NCBI GenBank assembly: GCA_947471745.1
Contig: CANJKZ010000545.1
Coordinates: 86,001-150,000 of the forward strand
Length of the DNA stretch: 64,000 bases
Direction of reading: 5' to 3'
Origin: Closterium sp. Naga37s-1
Taxonomy: Eukaryota > Streptophyta > Zygnematophyceae > Desmidiales > Closteriaceae
The notes under the pieces are model-generated. The model was not told where the DNA came from and ran no database searches. It was given only the letters and a program-made list of their open reading frames with translations. The position numbers were made by a program, and so were the translations under genes. Of this stretch, positions 61,586 to 64,000 are shown in pieces (position 1 is the stretch's first letter; the number at the start of each line of letters is the position of its first letter).

Positions 61586-61987
61586 CTCTCCACCCCTCTA
61601 CATTTGGAGTTAAAATAAAAGCAAGCCCCATAAGTGATGCTACTTTAACCATGCAATTACGGTATGAGAGGAGATGGGTACCAGCAAGAATAGCATTCCA
61701 GTCATTCCATAACCATGAAAATTCTCACGTATTTACGGCAGCACCTGAAAGTGCTTTGGAAATGCTGTAAAAAAGAAGGGAGGGGTGTGTGCTCCCCTCC
61801 AATCAGGCCCTCAGATTGATTCTGCAAGGGGAGGAAGGGGATGAAGCTGAGAGCAACTGGACGCATGTTGGAAATATTACATTCTCTTTTCTCACTAGGT
61901 AATTCAAGTGATGATGTGATATTGAACTGCAGCCTCCATCCAATATCCCAGCAGACAGCAATAATAAATTAGAGCTTTGGATTCCGA
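61586..61987. other. spacer and MFS gene 3' region
   Basis: About 400 bases. No gene is seen. The right part should hold the 3' UTR of the minus-strand transporter gene. Confidence 0.5.
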
Positions 61988-62585
61988 TTACACATGGGGA
62001 CGTCGTAATAATGGTCTCGATTCTGTCTCCGTCTCATTTGACTCAGGCTCAAGTGCCATTTTCCCCAGTGGCCTCTGCTGTTGCTGCATCTCCAGCTGTT
62101 GTTGATTGTTCTCTGGCCTCCCTTGCAGAGCATCACCACCACCACCCATACCCAGCTCAGCTAAGTTACTCGAGTCATGCACATTGATCTCAAAATGTTC
62201 CTCCTTGTCTGCCTTCTCACCCTTCCCTGCCTTGCCAGCCTTCCTGCCTTCCATCCTCGTCACATCAGCGTCACCACCAGACCCAGCACCAGCAGCAGCA
62301 GCACCACCACCACCACGAGCAGCACTGCTTGCACCAGCCCCACTAGAGGCATCCACCCAGTTGGCCACTGACGCATGCTTCTGGTCCTCGGGATACGCCC
62401 AGAAGCAGGCAGCAATCAGCATCACATTCACCGCATACGGAACCGCAATCGCCAGAAACAAGCCCTTGGCAAGCGACTCTGCATTCGCAGCAGCAGCAAC
62501 AGCTGCTGCTGCCAGCCCTGTAAAACCCGCCCCACCTGTTCCCAGTAAACCCTCTCCAGCCCCTACCTCCCCTGCTTCCACCCCG

Positions 62586-62620
<35 letters not shown>

Positions 62621-63984
62621 GAGTCCTGCTCCTGCTCCTGCTCCTGCTGCTCCTGCTGCAGCAGCGGATGCGGATCCAGAGGCTTCAAGAGCCGAAGTGG
62701 CAGCAGCTAAGGCCACCCCCGAGCGACCAGCCATGGCGGCGGCAGCAGCAGCAGTGGAGAATCCGTACAGGTGGATGGCTGCTAGCCCCACTGCTGGCCC
62801 TCCAAATGCAGCTGACATACGCCCTAGAGCCATGTCTGCTGCATAGGCTGTGGTGCGCAGGCGAGAGGGCACCACCTATTGAGGGAAGGAGAGGGCAGGA
62901 GGGGGAAGAAGGGGGATCGTGTTTTCTAGGCACACCTTTGGCACCTTAAAACGCTGCCAGCCAGCCCCACTGCTGGCCCTCCAAACGCGGCTGACAGGTG
63001 CCAGTGAGTCATGTCTGCTGCATAGGCTGTGGCGCGCAGGCTAGAGGGCACCACTTCGGGGGGGGGAGGGTGGGAGAGGAGGGGGGAGGGAGGGTTCCGG
63101 GCGGTGTGCAAAGTAGTTTCCACGACCTCTTTTCATATGCACCTCGTATCAGACATGCACTGCTGTATCGGCCAAACATGAGGTGGTTCAATGCGGTTCA
63201 GGACGGTACGAGGCGAACCTGAATCTGATTAAAGGTTCGTCTGATAAGAAATTCGTCTGATAGAGGACAAAGGAACACAACGTGTTGTGCTTGTGCAGGT
63301 GCGTGTACAGGTGCCTGTGCATGTGACTATATCGACTATATTGATAACCAGCAATGCCTGGATGGCAACAAACTGGGCTGTGCTATACCTTGTGCTCAGC
63401 CATGCCGTTCCCAACCTAATCAGCTGCCTTTTGAGTCGAGTCAAAAGTCACCGCACAATTCAGCTCCCTCACTCACCTCACCATTGAAAATCGTATAGAA
63501 CGCCGCCTCACGATTCTCACAAGCAGGCTCAGCTGCTTCACCTACAGACATTTCTCGTGATTTAAAAAAAAAACGCATTAGCAATAGTCAACTCAAAGTC
63601 AAGATGCGGCTGCCTCACCTCTGAGAGCATGGGAAGGTTGCAGGAGGGAAGTGGCCAGGAGGCTGCGAATCCAATCAGGCAAAAGAGCAGGGCGTGCGGT
63701 GCTGATTCCCACAGAACCAGAAATCCCCAGGAGGAGACAGAGGAGGAGGCAGAGTAACCAGAGGAAGCAGACAGCGCAGCAGCACCCGCAGAAGCGGCAG
63801 CTTCAGCAGGCGAGGGAGGAAAGACGTTGAGGAGCAGTGCAGAGAGCAGCACGACAGCGCCAGTGCTGATGTTGGCACATAGAATGCGCCCCAGGCCCAC
63901 GTGCGGGATGTGCTGTGATGCTCTGTCACCCACCCATCCGGATGTGAGAGAGCCCAGGAGAAAGCCCAGAGAGAGGAGGGATAC
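61988..63984 (-). CDS. plant-type MFS transporter (UNE2-like), last two exons, partial
   Basis: Exon 63984-63619 follows a CCCCAG acceptor at the window edge and encodes SLLSLGFLLGSLTSGWVGDR (MFS loop motif), GRILCANISTG, a membrane span and SWPLPSCNLPMLSE. Exon 62875-61988 starts VVPSRLRTTAYAADMALGRM after an AATAG acceptor. Together they read SE-VVPSRLRT, matching the EIVP...RT-YA junction of plant UNE2-type MFS proteins. A last membrane span (GLFLAIAVPYAVNVMLIAACF) leads to AYPEDQKHA and a ~100-residue hydrophilic tail. A ~70-residue Ala/Gly-rich insert lies between the last two spans. The substrate is not known. The first exons are outside the window. Confidence 0.85.
62478..62690 (-). 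repeat. GCA/GCT repeat coding for polyalanine in the MFS gene
   Basis: CTGCTGCTG runs on the plus strand, for instance 62588-62620, encode Ala runs on the minus strand. They lie in the loop between the last two membrane spans, so length changes would be tolerated. Confidence 0.8.
62954..63055 (-). repeat. degenerate copy of the last MFS exon's 5' end
   Basis: It matches 62781-62875 closely (CCCCACTGCTGGCCCTCCAAA, then ATGTCTGCTGCATAGGCTGTGG). In element sense it reads VVPSSLRATAYAADM then LSAAFGGPAVGLAG, with a 12-residue part altered. It lies in the intron about 100 bases upstream of the real exon, but the acceptor is changed (GAAG instead of ATAG), so correct splicing would need a frame change. 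Confidence 0.9.
63205..63265. repeat. fragment resembling the hAT-like element subterminal repeats
   Basis: GGTTCGTCTGATAAGAAATTC and TTCGTCTGATAGAGG repeat the TTCGTCTGAT motif of 60975-61080. No target duplication or inverted ends were identified. It lies in the MFS intron. Confidence 0.45.
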
Positions 63985-64000
63985 CTGGGGAGTGGGTGCA

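Overview
Nuclear DNA of a green-lineage eukaryote, most likely a streptophyte alga or early land plant. Its host genes are plant-type: an autoinhibited Ca2+-ATPase with an N-terminal calmodulin-binding region, a Kish/TMEM167 protein, and a plant UNE2-type MFS transporter. They have many short exons, all with GT-AG introns. The species cannot be read from the sequence. Coordinates of spliced genes come from manual splice-site and frame matching without transcripts.

Bases 1 to about 39,423 are a graveyard of nested Ty1/copia retrotransposons. Element A (+, about 303-4126) and element C (-, 10468-11412 and 18157-19459) belong to one family. A is broken by a 345-bp TRIM (2568-2912, TSD GAAGA), and C by element D (11413-18156; 1020-bp LTRs, TSD CATGC). 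Element B (+, 4127-10467) lies between A and C and lacks the start of its 5' LTR. Elements E (-, 19460-26870), F (-, 26871-28432, an internal deletion derivative), G (+, 28433-32322, with an internally inverted integrase block) and H (-, 32323-39423; 133-bp LTRs) form a second family. E carries an 871-bp solo LTR (TSD GTGCT), and H carries a second TRIM (TSD CCGGC). Every element has stops, frameshifts, deletions or inversions; none looks intact.

Bases 39,424-64,000 are gene-bearing. A 33-exon type IIB Ca2+-ATPase gene (41188-58819, +) can be joined in frame from start to stop, giving 1109 codons before the stop. A 4-exon Kish gene follows (59757-60607, +; 70 residues; exon 1 contributes only the ATG). 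Next is a 700-bp hAT-like non-autonomous transposon (60886-61585; TSD CTCTCCAC). Last are the two final exons of an MFS transporter gene on the minus strand (61988-63984), which runs off the window.

The most unusual signal is in the host introns. Degenerate copies of exon edges, including their splice sites, sit next to the real exons. Acceptor-plus-exon-start copies precede Ca2+-ATPase exons 22, 25 and 27 and the last MFS exon. A donor-side copy follows Ca2+-ATPase exon 13. Donor sequences have become tandem arrays after exons 22 and 27, and long (TG)n tracts abut several acceptors. Together these suggest local tandem duplication at exon-intron borders as a recurring process in this genome.
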